DNA of 64,000 nt from contig NZ_JBGKAC010000001.1 of the NCBI RefSeq assembly GCF_041361465.1, positions 2,108,001 to 2,172,000 of the forward strand, in the 5' to 3' direction. The notes under the pieces were generated by a model. That model was not told where the DNA came from and searched no databases. It was given only the letters and a program-made list of their open reading frames with translations. This document shows, one piece after another, positions 49,940 through 59,236 of the stretch. The first letter of the stretch is position 1; each line of letters starts with the position of its first letter. The stretch is from Halobaculum sp. MBLA0143. Its GTDB lineage: Archaea; Halobacteriota; Halobacteria; Halobacteriales; Haloferacaceae. The position numbers and the translations under genes are program-made.

Positions 49940-51317
49940 CGACAGCCTCCGGGGGCGCGTCGAGACCGTCCTCGAACGACTGACGAGCGCGTCGGCCCGG
50001 GAACGGTTCGCCATCTCCGTGTCGGCGTTGCTCCTGTCGGTGGCGGTCGGCGGGCTGTTGATCTACGGCGCCGGGCTCGTGACGACCTGTCGGCGGGTGG
50101 CGTTCCTGGGGTCGTGTTACGACCCGTTGGTCGTGTACGACGAACTGTTCCTGCGGTCGTTCGGCGACGCGCTGGCGAATCCGACGAACGGGAAGGTGGC
50201 GACCACGCTCGGCGAGACGACGATTCTCGTGCTCACGGGGCTGTCGGTCGCGGTCGCGTTCAAGGCCGGCGTGTTCAACATCGGGACACAAGGGCAGTTG
50301 GTCGTCGGCGCGCTGGCGACGGCAGTCGTCACCTACGCCGTCTCACAGACGGTCTCCGGCACGGTCGGGACCCTCGTCACGCTGCCGATCGGCGTGTTGA
50401 CCGGCGCCGTGTTCGGCGGGCTGTACGCCGCCATCCCGGGTGCGCTGAAGGCGTACGCCGACGCCAACGAGGTGATCACGACGATCATGCTCAACTTCGT
50501 GGCCACCAACCTCGCTCTGTTCGCCGTCCAGGCGGAGTTCAAAGACCCGGAGAGCTTCGCCACCCAGACCCGGACGCTACCGGAGTTCGCCCAGTTCCCT
50601 CGGGTCGTGTTCCCGGAGACGGCGGACTTCTCGATCGTCGCGTTGGCGCTGGCGGTCACGCTCGCGTTCGCGGCGGCGTACCTGCTCGCGGCGACGGCGT
50701 TCGGCTACGACGTGCGGACGAGCGGGCTCCAGCCGCCGGCCGCGGAGTACGGCGGGGTCGACGCCAAGCGGACGGTCGTGGCCGCGATGACGCTGTCGGG
50801 CGCGCTCGGCGGCATCGGCGGCGCGGTGTACGTGATGATGAAGCTCGGTAACTTCCAGACGAGCGTCCCGGCGTACGGCTTCGACGGTATCACCGTCACG
50901 ATCCTGGCCGGCAACAACCCGATCGGCGTGCTCGCGGCCGGACTCCTCTTTGGGGTGTTGAAGTCCGGTTCGATCAACGTCAGCGTAGCGACGGACGTGC
51001 CCCCGGAACTGGTCGGCGTCATCCGCGGGCTGATCGTCCTGTTCGTGGCGATGCCGGAGTTCTTCCGGCTGCTGGGCCGCCGGTACGTGAGCGACGACGA
51101 CGACGCCGGCGTCGCCGTCACGGACGGCGGACGGCCGACGGGAGACGGCGACACCTCCGGCGGGGGTTCGGGATCGACCGCCGACGCCGACGCTTCCGAC
51201 GGCGGCCCACCGACGGCCGCCGACGCTTCCGACGGCGGCCCACCGACGACCGCCGACGCTTCCGACGGCGGCCCACCGACGGCCGCCGACGCTTCCGACG
51301 GGGGTGACGGCTCGTGA
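49932..51317 (+). CDS. Nucleoside ABC transporter permease 1, with repeat tail
   Basis: 461 residues; a strong Shine-Dalgarno GGAGGTG lies at 49921-49927, 4 nt before ATG 49932. About nine helices, with VAVAFKAGVFNIGTQGQLV and GALKAYADANEVITTIMLNF typical of BMP-family permeases. The last 70 residues are acidic and Gly/Pro-rich, with 11-residue units D-A-S-D-G-G-P-P-T-A/T-A, not seen in usual homologues. The stop overlaps the GTG start of permease 2. Confidence 0.9.
   Translation: MSDDSLRGRVETVLERLTSASARERFAISVSALLLSVAVGGLLIYGAGLVTTCRRVAFLGSCYDPLVVYDELFLRSFGDALANPTNGKVATTLGETTILVLTGLSVAVAFKAGVFNIGTQGQLVVGALATAVVTYAVSQTVSGTVGTLVTLPIGVLTGAVFGGLYAAIPGALKAYADANEVITTIMLNFVATNLALFAVQAEFKDPESFATQTRTLPEFAQFPRVVFPETADFSIVALALAVTLAFAAAYLLAATAFGYDVRTSGLQPPAAEYGGVDAKRTVVAAMTLSGALGGIGGAVYVMMKLGNFQTSVPAYGFDGITVTILAGNNPIGVLAAGLLFGVLKSGSINVSVATDVPPELVGVIRGLIVLFVAMPEFFRLLGRRYVSDDDDAGVAVTDGGRPTGDGDTSGGGSGSTADADASDGGPPTAADASDGGPPTTADASDGGPPTAADASDGGDGS
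51189..51303 (+). repeat. 33-nt in-frame tandem repeat in the permease tail
   Basis: Three full 33-nt units and one partial encode D-A-S-D-G-G-P-P-T-A/T-A at the C-terminus of permease 1. Units differ by only a few bases. Confidence 0.92.
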
Positions 51318-52408
51318 GTGAGACACCGACACCGTCCGGCGACGACGGGGACGGGTGGATCACCGCCTGGCTCGCCGACGCCGGGGTGACGGAGTATCTC
51401 GGGCTGTTCGTGGCCGCGGTCGTGGCCGTGACGCTCGTCTTCGGGCTGGCGGTGCCGTCGTCGCTGCCGGGTGCGGTCGTCGCCATCCTGCTGTCGGAGG
51501 GGACGCTCGCGGCGACGCTCCGCCGGACGGTCCCCATCGCGTTCGCGGCGCTGGGCGGCATCTTCGCCGAGAAGTCGGGCGTCATCAACATCGGACTGGA
51601 GGGGCTGCTCATCATCTCGGCGTTCGTCGCGGCCGCGGGCGCCCACTTCACCGGCAGCGTCTGGCTCGGACTCGTCGCCGGCGTGGTGGCGTCGATGCTG
51701 TTGGCGCTGTTGTTCGCCGTGGCGTGTATCGAGTTCCGCGCCGACCAGATCATCGCCGGGCTGGCGATCTGGCTGATCGCGCTCGGGCTGGCGCCGTTCG
51801 CCTCCGTCGTGATCTTCGGCTCGAAGAACACCCCCACCATCGACTCCTTCGGGACGCTCACGCTGCCGGTACTGTCGGAGATCCCGGTGTTGGGGGCGTT
51901 GTTCGACGCGTCGCCGACCGTCTACCTCCTGTTCGTCGCCGTCGTGGGGTCGTGGTGGCTCCTCAACCGGACGACGTTCGGCCGGTGGGTGCGCGCGTCC
52001 GGCGAGAACCCGGAAGCGTTGGACACCGCCGGCGTGGACGTGGCCCGGGTGCGGTACGCGGCGGTGCTCCTGTCCGGCTTCCTCGCCGGCGTCGGCGGCG
52101 CGGCGTTGTCGATCTCGCTGCGCGCCTTCACCGGCAACGGCCCGACGATGGTCAACGGCCGCGGGTTCATCGCCATCGTGGCGTACCTGTTCGGCAACTA
52201 CGACCCGATCGGCGCGCTGCTGTCGACGATGCTGTTCACGTCGCTCACCCAACTCCAACTGGAGCTCCAGGCCAGCGGCGTGTTGGCCGTGCCGGGGTCG
52301 GTCGTCCGGACGATCCCGTTCCTCACCGTGATCGTGGTGCTCGCGTTGTTCGGGAAGACCCGGATCCCCGCGGCCGCGGGCGACCACTTCGAGTCCGGCG
52401 AGGAGTGA
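51314..52408 (+). CDS. Nucleoside ABC transporter permease 2
   Basis: 364 residues from GTG 51314, overlapping the previous stop by 4 nt. About nine helices; FAALGGIFAEKSGVINIGLEG near residue 80 and RADQIIAGLAIWLIALGLA are typical of the second permease in NupBC-type importers. It completes the transmembrane channel. No catabolic gene follows in the unit. Confidence 0.92.
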   Translation: MSETPTPSGDDGDGWITAWLADAGVTEYLGLFVAAVVAVTLVFGLAVPSSLPGAVVAILLSEGTLAATLRRTVPIAFAALGGIFAEKSGVINIGLEGLLIISAFVAAAGAHFTGSVWLGLVAGVVASMLLALLFAVACIEFRADQIIAGLAIWLIALGLAPFASVVIFGSKNTPTIDSFGTLTLPVLSEIPVLGALFDASPTVYLLFVAVVGSWWLLNRTTFGRWVRASGENPEALDTAGVDVARVRYAAVLLSGFLAGVGGAALSISLRAFTGNGPTMVNGRGFIAIVAYLFGNYDPIGALLSTMLFTSLTQLQLELQASGVLAVPGSVVRTIPFLTVIVVLALFGKTRIPAAAGDHFESGEE

Positions 52409-52483
52409 CGAGTCACCGGGCTGGACGCCGGGCACGACCCCCGTCCGGTCGCCACCGCCCGGTCGCGCGCCGACACAAGACGT

Positions 52484-53212
52484 ATGCCGTCGGTCGGTGA
52501 CGCCCCGTCCGTGTCCGACCACACGCTCTCCCGTCGTCGCGTCCTCGCGACGGTCGCCGCCGTCGCCACCGGCGGTTGTCTCGACGCCGGCACGTCTGGG
52601 CCGGGAGCGACGGCCGCCGACACCGACGCGCCGCCGTCGGAGGCGGACCCGACGGACTCGACGAACTCGACAGACTCGACGGACCCAACGGGCTCGGCGG
52701 ATCCGACGTCTACACGCTCGGCGTCTGCGACGCCGCCGCGCGCGGACGTGGGTCCGGACTGGCCGGCACCCGACGCCACGACGACCCCGGGGTACGGGGC
52801 AGAGCCGACCGCGACCGCAGCCGTCGGGGACCCCGAGCGGCGACCGTCGGGGATGGAGCCACACGGGGTCGTCGTCCGGAACGCGGCCGGCGGCACCGCG
52901 ACGGCCGACGACACTACGACGACCGACGGTGCCGCGACCCGGATCACGACCCGAGTCTGGCGCGACGGGACGCGCGTCCTCGCCCGTACCGACCCGCTGG
53001 CCACGGGGGAGTTCCTGCGCGTCACGCTCCGAGAACCGGGGGGGTACCTCGTCGCCGTCCGGGCGGCCCCCGACCGCCGGGGCGTGGTCGTCTCGAACCG
53101 CGACCGGACGTGGTTCGACTGCAACGCGTCGACGACGACGGTCGAGGCCCGGCCCGAGGGCTACGCTCGCGGGTACATCACGACCTCGCTGGCGTGCGTG
53201 ACCCCCGAGTGA
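52484..53212 (+). CDS. Tat-exported lipoprotein, unknown
   Basis: 242 residues. A twin-arginine motif (SRRRVLATVAAVAT) is followed by lipobox GGCLDAG with C32. A long Asp/Thr/Ser-rich linker (DSTNSTDSTDPTGSADPTST) leads to a small beta-rich C-terminal domain from about residue 125 (HGVVVRNAAGG...RITTRVWRDGTRVL...YITTSLACVTPE). No binding motif is recognised. It lies between the importer unit and the geranylgeranyl reductase. Confidence 0.75.
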   Translation: MPSVGDAPSVSDHTLSRRRVLATVAAVATGGCLDAGTSGPGATAADTDAPPSEADPTDSTNSTDSTDPTGSADPTSTRSASATPPRADVGPDWPAPDATTTPGYGAEPTATAAVGDPERRPSGMEPHGVVVRNAAGGTATADDTTTTDGAATRITTRVWRDGTRVLARTDPLATGEFLRVTLREPGGYLVAVRAAPDRRGVVVSNRDRTWFDCNASTTTVEARPEGYARGYITTSLACVTPE

Positions 53213-53304
53213 CCGGGCGACCGGGCGACGAGACGGGAGTGTGGGCCCGGGGCTGCCGACCGGCTTGACAAGAGTTTTGCCCGGGCGGTGGCCAGTTCCT
53301 GCCA

Positions 53305-54678
53305 ATGAGTACCACCTACGAGCCGGACGTCGCGGTGGTGGGCGCCGGCACCGTCGGCTGTTACGCGGCCGCGACGGTCGCGGAGGCGGGACTGGACGCC
53401 GTCGTCGTCGAGCGCAAGCCCGAGTCGGAGGCCGGCCACATCGCGTGTGGCGACGCGCTGAAGGGGGCCGCCAACTTCCCCGACGCCATCCCCAAGTCGC
53501 AGATCGAGTCGGCGTTCACCAACACCGGCGTCGACCACGGCCGGTTCGAGATCCCCACCGAGGACACCACCCTGGAGATCCCCGTCCCGGGTGAACTCGC
53601 CGTGATCGACCGGCTGGAGTACGGCCGGAAGCTGATCGAGGGCGCCGAGCGGGCCGGTGCGGAGTTCCACTACGACACGGTCGTCCAGGACGTGTTACAG
53701 GACGACGACGGCACGGTGACGGGCGTCCGTGGGAAGTCCGGCGGCGACGTGGTCACCTACGACGCGGAGATGGTGATCGACGGCGCCGGCGCGCTGTCCA
53801 TCCTCCAGGACAAGGCCGACCTCCGCGACACCACCTTCGACACGAACGTCTCCTTCCAGCAGTTCTGTTCCGCCTACCGCGAGGTAGTGGAGGTGCCGGA
53901 GCCGGTGGAGTACGACGACGCGCTCGTGTTCAAGCCGACGGAGCGGGCAGCGGGGTACCTCTGGTACTTCCCGCGGACGGACACGGAGATCAACGCCGGG
54001 CTGGGGTTCCAGATGACCGAGGAGCCGATGAAGCTCGTGGACGACCTGAAACGCGACATGCAGAGTCGGGCGGAGTTCGCCGGCGCCGAGGTGAAAGACA
54101 AGCTCGGCGCCTCGCTGCCGACCCGTCGGCCGTACGACTCCGCGGTCGCGCCGGGGTTCCTGGCCGCGGGCGACGCCGCCGGCCACGTCAACCCGACCAC
54201 CGGCGGCGGAATCGCCGGCGCAGCCTACGCTGCCACCTACGCCGCCGAGCAAGCCGTGACGGCGATCTCCGAGGGGGACGTGAGCGAGCCGAACCTCTGG
54301 AACTACAACGAACGGGTGATGGACCACTTCGGCGCCCGCTACGCCGGCTTGGACGTGTACAACCTCCTGTCGACGGCCGTCGACGTGGACGAACTGATGG
54401 GGCTGCTGGCGGCGCTGCCGGGCGAGAAGCTCGCGGAGGCGCTGTACTCCGGGAAGGCATCCGTCGGCCTCCGGCTGGCGCTGAAGACCGCCTACGAGAG
54501 CTACGGCCACTGGAGCCAGATCTGGGAGTTCTACAAGACGAAGCGGACCGCCGAGGACCTGATCGACCACTACGGTCGCTATCCGGACAGCCCGGAGGAC
54601 TTCGCCGGCTGGCAGAACACCCGCGACGCGCTGATGGAGGACGTGTACGAGGTGACGGGCGCGGAGCCGAAGTACTGA
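53305..54678 (+). CDS. Geranylgeranyl reductase-family flavoprotein
   Basis: 457 residues. The FAD Rossmann motif is VAVVGAGTVGCYAAATVAEAG, then VVVERKPESEAGHIACGDAL. The conserved GGR features are CGD near residue 50, YLWYFPRTDTEINAGLGFQ, and FLAAGDAAGHVNPTTGGGI. These enzymes saturate archaeal isoprenoid chains, in haloarchaea in archaeol lipids or menaquinone and retinal-linked side products. Which substrate is used cannot be read from sequence. Length is normal. Confidence 0.88.
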   Translation: MSTTYEPDVAVVGAGTVGCYAAATVAEAGLDAVVVERKPESEAGHIACGDALKGAANFPDAIPKSQIESAFTNTGVDHGRFEIPTEDTTLEIPVPGELAVIDRLEYGRKLIEGAERAGAEFHYDTVVQDVLQDDDGTVTGVRGKSGGDVVTYDAEMVIDGAGALSILQDKADLRDTTFDTNVSFQQFCSAYREVVEVPEPVEYDDALVFKPTERAAGYLWYFPRTDTEINAGLGFQMTEEPMKLVDDLKRDMQSRAEFAGAEVKDKLGASLPTRRPYDSAVAPGFLAAGDAAGHVNPTTGGGIAGAAYAATYAAEQAVTAISEGDVSEPNLWNYNERVMDHFGARYAGLDVYNLLSTAVDVDELMGLLAALPGEKLAEALYSGKASVGLRLALKTAYESYGHWSQIWEFYKTKRTAEDLIDHYGRYPDSPEDFAGWQNTRDALMEDVYEVTGAEPKY

Positions 54679-54684
54679 GCCGAG

Positions 54685-55098
54685 TCAGTCGGCACCATCC
54701 CGGAACCGTTCAAGTGGAACGTCGGCCACCTCGTCGTAGTCGTCGTCACCGCCGACGACGAGCACCGCACCGAGTCGTTCTGCGGTGGCGAGCGCAACGG
54801 CGTCGCCGAGAGCTGGACTGTACCGGAGCACGTAACGGCAGTCTGCCGCCAGACACCGTCGGTGTCGACCGGTTCGACACCGATGGTGACGAGCCAATCG
54901 AGGTACTCGTCTTAGTGCTCGGTCGTGGTTTCGTGCGAGGACGCACCGTACTTCGGCGATGGTTGTTTGACTCGCGTAGCCACCTCTATCACCCGACTCA
55001 ACCGCGTTGAGCAGTTTTGCGACGTACTCCGCACCGAGTTCGTCGTCGGCGTGCGCAATCAGAGGCTCCGCGTCGAACACCAACGGCCGATTGCTCGT
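54685..55098 (-). pseudogene. vapC: vapC pseudogene (PIN-domain toxin)
   Basis: A PIN fold runs in one frame from NRPLVFDAEPLIAHADDELG to VRCVLARNHDR and again from YVLRYSPALGDAVALATAERLG to the stop. The intervening 25 codons (about 54912 to 54835) read correctly only in another frame (DEYLDWLVTIGVEPVDTDGV), so a one-base insertion near 54912 is compensated by a one-base deletion near 54835. The expected start codon is ACG (55098-55096) in place of ATG. The product would lose a PIN core segment, so the gene is almost certainly dead. Confidence 0.85.
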
Positions 55099-55354
55099 CG
55101 GTGTCCTCGAACTTCGCCTCCCGATCGGGTACGTCTTGTTCGCGTTTCTCCTTGAGCAGGTCGGTCGCTCTCTTGTCTCCGTCCGTCTCCGAGCCTGCGC
55201 GTGCCGTGAACCCTCGCATCTCGTCGGGCGACGGAACCGGCTCGACGACAGTTTCACCATCGTCGGTCTCTCTGAACGACACTCTCCCCGGGGTGTCCAG
55301 CCCTAACCGGTCACGGAACCGCTTCGGGATCGTCGCCTGTCCGTGTTTGCTCAC
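54998..55354 (-). pseudogene. vapB: vapB-like AbrB-family antitoxin, degraded
   Basis: From GTG 55354 the frame encodes the AbrB swapped-hairpin core SKHGQATIPKRFRDRLGLDT then VSFRETDDGETVVEPVP. The core begins further upstream, SSVKEVVSVSKHGQ, where the expected ATG is AAC (about 55381), so only an internal GTG is left. At the 3' end the frame runs past the vapC start into arginine-rich nonsense, indicating a lost stop. It is the cognate partner of the broken vapC. Confidence 0.7.
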
Positions 55355-55587
55355 AGAGACAACTTCTTTGACAGAGCTGTTCTTACATTCAGAGTCACTC
55401 GTGTTCTCGAGTATAGCGTAGAGTCTGAATAACTGTTTGCCAGAGCACGTCGCCGGTACGTTCGTCTACCGAATTCGGTCAGTCAGACTCTGCTCACGAC
55501 AACACCCGTCCCGACACGGAACGCTTTAGCCGCCCGTGGCCGCAGGATTTGCCAACAGATGACCGGACAGCCACGAGGTGGTCGCCC

Positions 55588-57138
55588 GTGACGATGGACG
55601 ACCGGATCGAAGAGCTCCGGGAGCGACGGAGCGAGGCGGAGAAAGGTGGCGGCGAGGAACGCATCCAGTCACAACACGACAAAGGGAAGCTGACCGCCCG
55701 GGAACGGATCGACTACTTCCTCGACGACGACACCTTCCACGAGTTCGACCAGTTCCGCAGCCACCGCACCCACAAGTTCGGGATGGAGGAGAAGCAGTAC
55801 CCCGGCGACGGCGTGGTGACGGGCTACGGCGAGGTGAACGGTCGGAAGGTGTTCGTGTTCGCCCACGACTTCACCGTCCTCGGCGGGTCCCTGGGCGAGG
55901 TGTTCGCCGAGAAGGTGTGTAAGGTGATGGACAAGGCGATGGACGTGGGGGCGCCGGTGATCGGGCTGAACGACTCTGCCGGCGCGCGCATCCAGGAGGG
56001 GGTCCAGTCGCTGGCGGGGTTCGCGGAGATCTTCCGGCGCAACACGGAAGCGTCGGGCGTGATCCCGCAGCTGTCGGCGATCATGGGGCCGTGTGCCGGC
56101 GGCGCCGTCTACTCGCCGGCGATCACGGACTTCGTCTTCATGGTGGAGGACACGAGCCACATGTTCATCACCGGGCCGGACGTGATCGAGACGGTCACGG
56201 GCGAGCAGGTCACCTTCGAGGAGCTGGGGGGTGCCAACACCCACGCCAGCACCTCCGGAGTGGCCCACTTCGCGGAGCCGTCGGAGGAGGACGCCTTGGA
56301 CGACATGCGACGGCTCCTGTCGTACCTCCCGCAGAACAACGTCGAAGACCCGCCGCGGGTGGAGCCGTGGGACGACCCGGAGCGGCGCGACGACGCGCTG
56401 AACGAGATCGTCCCCGACGAGCCCCGGAAGCCGTACGACGTGACGGACGTGATCGACAGCGTCGTCGACGAGGGCTCCTTCTTCGAGACCCACGAGCGGT
56501 TCGCGCAGAACCTCGTCACCGGGTTCGCCCGGCTGGACGGCCGGTCGGTCGGGCTCGTCGCCAACCAACCCCGGGTGAACGCCGGCACACTCGACATCGA
56601 GGCCAGCCAGAAGGGGGCGCGGTTCGTTCGCTTCTGTGACGCGTTCAACGTCCCGATCGTCACGTTCGTCGACGTGCCGGGGTTCATGCCCGGGACGGAT
56701 CAAGAGCACGACGGGATCATCCGTCACGGGGCGAAGCTGTTGTACGCCTACAGCGAGGCGACGGTGCCGTTGCTCACCGTCATCACCCGGAAGGCGTACG
56801 GCGGCGCCTACGACGTGATGGCGTCGAAACACATCGGCGGCGACGTGAACTACGCCTGGCCGACGGCGGAGATCGCGGTCATGGGCCCGAAGGGTGCCGT
56901 CAACATCCTCTACGACGAGGAGCTCGAGGCCGCAGACGACACGGAGGCGCGGCGCGACGCCCTGATCGAGGAGTACCGCGAGGAGTTCGCCAACCCGTAC
57001 ACCGCCGCCGACCGCGGGTTCGTCGACGACGTGTTGGAGCCGACCGACACCCGGCCGCGACTGATCGACGACCTGGAGCTGCTGAACAGCAAGCGCGACG
57101 AACTGCCGGACAAGAAACACGGCAACATCCCGATCTGA
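55588..57138 (+). CDS. pccB: Acyl-CoA carboxylase carboxyltransferase (propionyl-CoA carboxylase beta)
   Basis: 516 residues from GTG 55588; ATG 55594 is equally plausible. The carboxyltransferase pattern is complete: [47 protein letters not shown], then [20 protein letters not shown] and [18 protein letters not shown]. The length fits PccB. It transfers carboxylate from biotin to propionyl- or acetyl-CoA; in haloarchaea propionyl-CoA is preferred and feeds polyester precursors. The stop overlaps pccX. Confidence 0.93.
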   Translation: MTMDDRIEELRERRSEAEKGGGEERIQSQHDKGKLTARERIDYFLDDDTFHEFDQFRSHRTHKFGMEEKQYPGDGVVTGYGEVNGRKVFVFAHDFTVLGGSLGEVFAEKVCKVMDKAMDVGAPVIGLNDSAGARIQEGVQSLAGFAEIFRRNTEASGVIPQLSAIMGPCAGGAVYSPAITDFVFMVEDTSHMFITGPDVIETVTGEQVTFEELGGANTHASTSGVAHFAEPSEEDALDDMRRLLSYLPQNNVEDPPRVEPWDDPERRDDALNEIVPDEPRKPYDVTDVIDSVVDEGSFFETHERFAQNLVTGFARLDGRSVGLVANQPRVNAGTLDIEASQKGARFVRFCDAFNVPIVTFVDVPGFMPGTDQEHDGIIRHGAKLLYAYSEATVPLLTVITRKAYGGAYDVMASKHIGGDVNYAWPTAEIAVMGPKGAVNILYDEELEAADDTEARRDALIEEYREEFANPYTAADRGFVDDVLEPTDTRPRLIDDLELLNSKRDELPDKKHGNIPI

Positions 57139-57428
57139 TGAGCGAGGACGACAGCGAGCCGGCGACGCTCGCGGACGCGCTGACGCTGCCGGCGGACGCG
57201 ACGGCAGACGAGACGGCGGCGATCACGGCCGCCGTCGGCGCTCACATCCGCGATCAGGCGGCCGCCGCGGCCGCGGCCGAAGCGTCGGGTGACGACGAGG
57301 AGACCTGGGACGACCGTCGGTGGCGCTTCGCCGGCCGGGCCCAGGCGCTCCAGGGCCGTGCCGCGCGGGCTCCCGACGGCGCTCCGGCGGACGCCTGGAC
57401 CGCTTCGGGCCGGACGGATCGGTTCTGA
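57138..57428 (+). CDS. pccX: PccX, small subunit of haloarchaeal propionyl-CoA carboxylase
   Basis: 96 residues; its ATG shares one base with the pccB stop, giving tight coupling. It is acidic and Ala-rich, with helices around [20 protein letters not shown] and a C-terminal basic [13 protein letters not shown] that fits the pattern of haloarchaeal acc-operon small proteins. In Haloferax this small protein is needed for carboxylase activity. Here the biotin carboxylase gene pccA does not follow. Confidence 0.8.
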   Translation: MSEDDSEPATLADALTLPADATADETAAITAAVGAHIRDQAAAAAAAEASGDDEETWDDRRWRFAGRAQALQGRAARAPDGAPADAWTASGRTDRF

Positions 57429-57522
57429 CCGTGTGAGCGGGCCTCGGAGGGTCGTGAGGCTCGTCGCCGGGGGGAGCCGACGAACCGAAACGGCCAACTC
57501 ACCCAGTCCGTTACCCGGTCGC

Positions 57523-58155
57523 GTGCAGAACGTCACGGACAGAGTGTCGAACCCGTTCGGCTTCCGGCCGGACTGTGAACGGTTCGTCCCGGGGTACGGC
57601 GACGCGAACGCCGACTTCCACGTCGTCGGCGACCACCCGAAGGCACACGGCGGCGTCGACACGGGCGTGCCGTTCACCGGCACCGCCGCGGCCGAACGAC
57701 TCCAGGACACTCTCCTGCGGGCCGGGCTGTTGAAGACGACCGGCGACCGCCCGACCGTCGCCGACGCGTACCTCTCGTACCTCCACCTGTGTGTCCCCGA
57801 GGGCGACGAGCCGACGGCGGCGGCGTACGCCGACGCGGAGCGGTTCCTCGACACGGAGGTACGGGCGATCACCGCCCACGTCCTCCTGCCGGTTGGCCAG
57901 CGGGCGACGCAGTACGTTCTCGACAACTACACCGCCCGGGCCCGGACGGTCGACGAGGAGTTAGACGGGCTCCACGCGACGGAGGTCCGGGGCGCCGGCT
58001 GGCTCGTCTTCCCCGTGCGCGACCCACGGGAGTGGGCGGACGGCGACGGCGACGCGCTCGTGGACGCGCTGACGCGGCTCCGTCAGACGGACTACCGTCG
58101 GGAGTCGGATCTGGGGCGGTTCCTCCCGGGCGACGACCCGTACCGAGTGCGGTGA
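57523..58155 (+). CDS. Uracil-DNA glycosylase family protein
   Basis: 210 residues from GTG 57523; GTG 57544 (VSNPFGFRPDCERFVPGYGD) is an alternative. The UDG fold shows DFHVVGDHPKAHGGVDTGVPFTGT, the first catalytic loop, and VLLPVGQRATQYVLDNY in the middle. The second motif H-P-S is replaced by FPVRDPRE. It may remove uracil or another base, or bind DNA only. It is independent of the carboxylase genes by 94 nt. Confidence 0.8.
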   Translation: MQNVTDRVSNPFGFRPDCERFVPGYGDANADFHVVGDHPKAHGGVDTGVPFTGTAAAERLQDTLLRAGLLKTTGDRPTVADAYLSYLHLCVPEGDEPTAAAYADAERFLDTEVRAITAHVLLPVGQRATQYVLDNYTARARTVDEELDGLHATEVRGAGWLVFPVRDPREWADGDGDALVDALTRLRQTDYRRESDLGRFLPGDDPYRVR

Positions 58156-58201
58156 GCCGTCGAATGCGAACGCTCTTGTCGGCCGGTCGCACACGTCGGG
58201 T

Positions 58202-59236
58202 GTGAAGCGGATTCGGCTCCACAACTCCGAGTTCGAGGGCGAGAACGTCGTCTACGTCTTGGACGACGGGACGGAGACGGTGCTCGTCGACGTCGGTGCC
58301 GCAGAGGAGGCGGTCCGATCCGACCTCCGGGCGGGACTCGCGGAGATGGACCGGGAGCTCGCGGACGTCGACGCGGTGTTGCTCACACACTGGCACTACG
58401 ACCACTGTGGACTGGCCGGCGAGGTGCAGGCCGCGTCCGGGGCGACAGTGTACGCCCACGAGGCGGACGCCGGGCTGATCGCCGGGGGCGAGGGCTCACC
58501 GTTCGACGACCCCGACGAACGGGACGAACGACTGACCGGGTGGGGTGTCCCGGGCGACGCCCGCGAGGAGCTGTCGGCGTTCGTCGACACCCACCTCGAC
58601 CTCGCCGGCGAGTCGGTGGACGTGACCCCCCTGTCGGACGGCGAGGAACTGACGCTGGCGGGTGTCGATCTCACCGCCGTCCACCTCCCGGGTCACGCCG
58701 CCGGGCTCGTCGGGTTCACCGCCGCGAACGAGGATTTAAACGCGACGCTGGGCGACGACACCGTCGAGACGGGCGGCGACGGCGCGACGGCGGCGTTCGT
58801 CGGCGACGCGATCCTCCCGCGGTACACCCCGAACGTCGGCGGCGCGGACCTCCGGCTGTCGGAGCCGTTGGGGCAGTACGTCGACAGTCTGCTCCGGCTC
58901 GCCGACCTGGCGCCGGCGGTCGCGTACCCCGGCCACCGCGACCCGATCACCGACCCACGCGGGCGGGCGCTGGAGATCCTGGAGCACCACCGCGACCGCA
59001 CCAGCCGCGTGGTCGACGTGTTGGCCGAGCGGGGACCGTCGACGCCGTGGGCCGTCTCCGCGGCGTTGTTCGGCGACCTGTCCGAGATCCACATCCTCCA
59101 CGGCCCCGGCGAGGCGTACGCCCACCTCGCGCACCTCGCAGCCGCCGGCGTCGTCGCCCGCGACGGCGACCGCTACGAGCTCGCCGTCGACCCCGAGACG
59201 GTCGCCGTCGCGGACCTGTTCCCGACCGCCGACTAG
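58202..59236 (+). CDS. MBL-fold metallo-hydrolase
   Basis: 344 residues from GTG 58202. The metal motif is LLTHWHYDHCGLAG, followed by HLPGHAAGLVGF, FVGDAILPRYTPNV and YPGHRDPI, the His/Asp ligands of a dinuclear zinc lactamase-like fold. The C-terminal part (LEHHRDRTSRVVDVLAERG then TPWAVSAALFGDLSEIHIL) is a winged-helix-like region seen in the LACTB2/ribonuclease-like MBL group. The substrate is unknown. It converges on the giant surface gene with a 4-nt overlap. Confidence 0.86.
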   Translation: MKRIRLHNSEFEGENVVYVLDDGTETVLVDVGAAEEAVRSDLRAGLAEMDRELADVDAVLLTHWHYDHCGLAGEVQAASGATVYAHEADAGLIAGGEGSPFDDPDERDERLTGWGVPGDAREELSAFVDTHLDLAGESVDVTPLSDGEELTLAGVDLTAVHLPGHAAGLVGFTAANEDLNATLGDDTVETGGDGATAAFVGDAILPRYTPNVGGADLRLSEPLGQYVDSLLRLADLAPAVAYPGHRDPITDPRGRALEILEHHRDRTSRVVDVLAERGPSTPWAVSAALFGDLSEIHILHGPGEAYAHLAHLAAAGVVARDGDRYELAVDPETVAVADLFPTAD

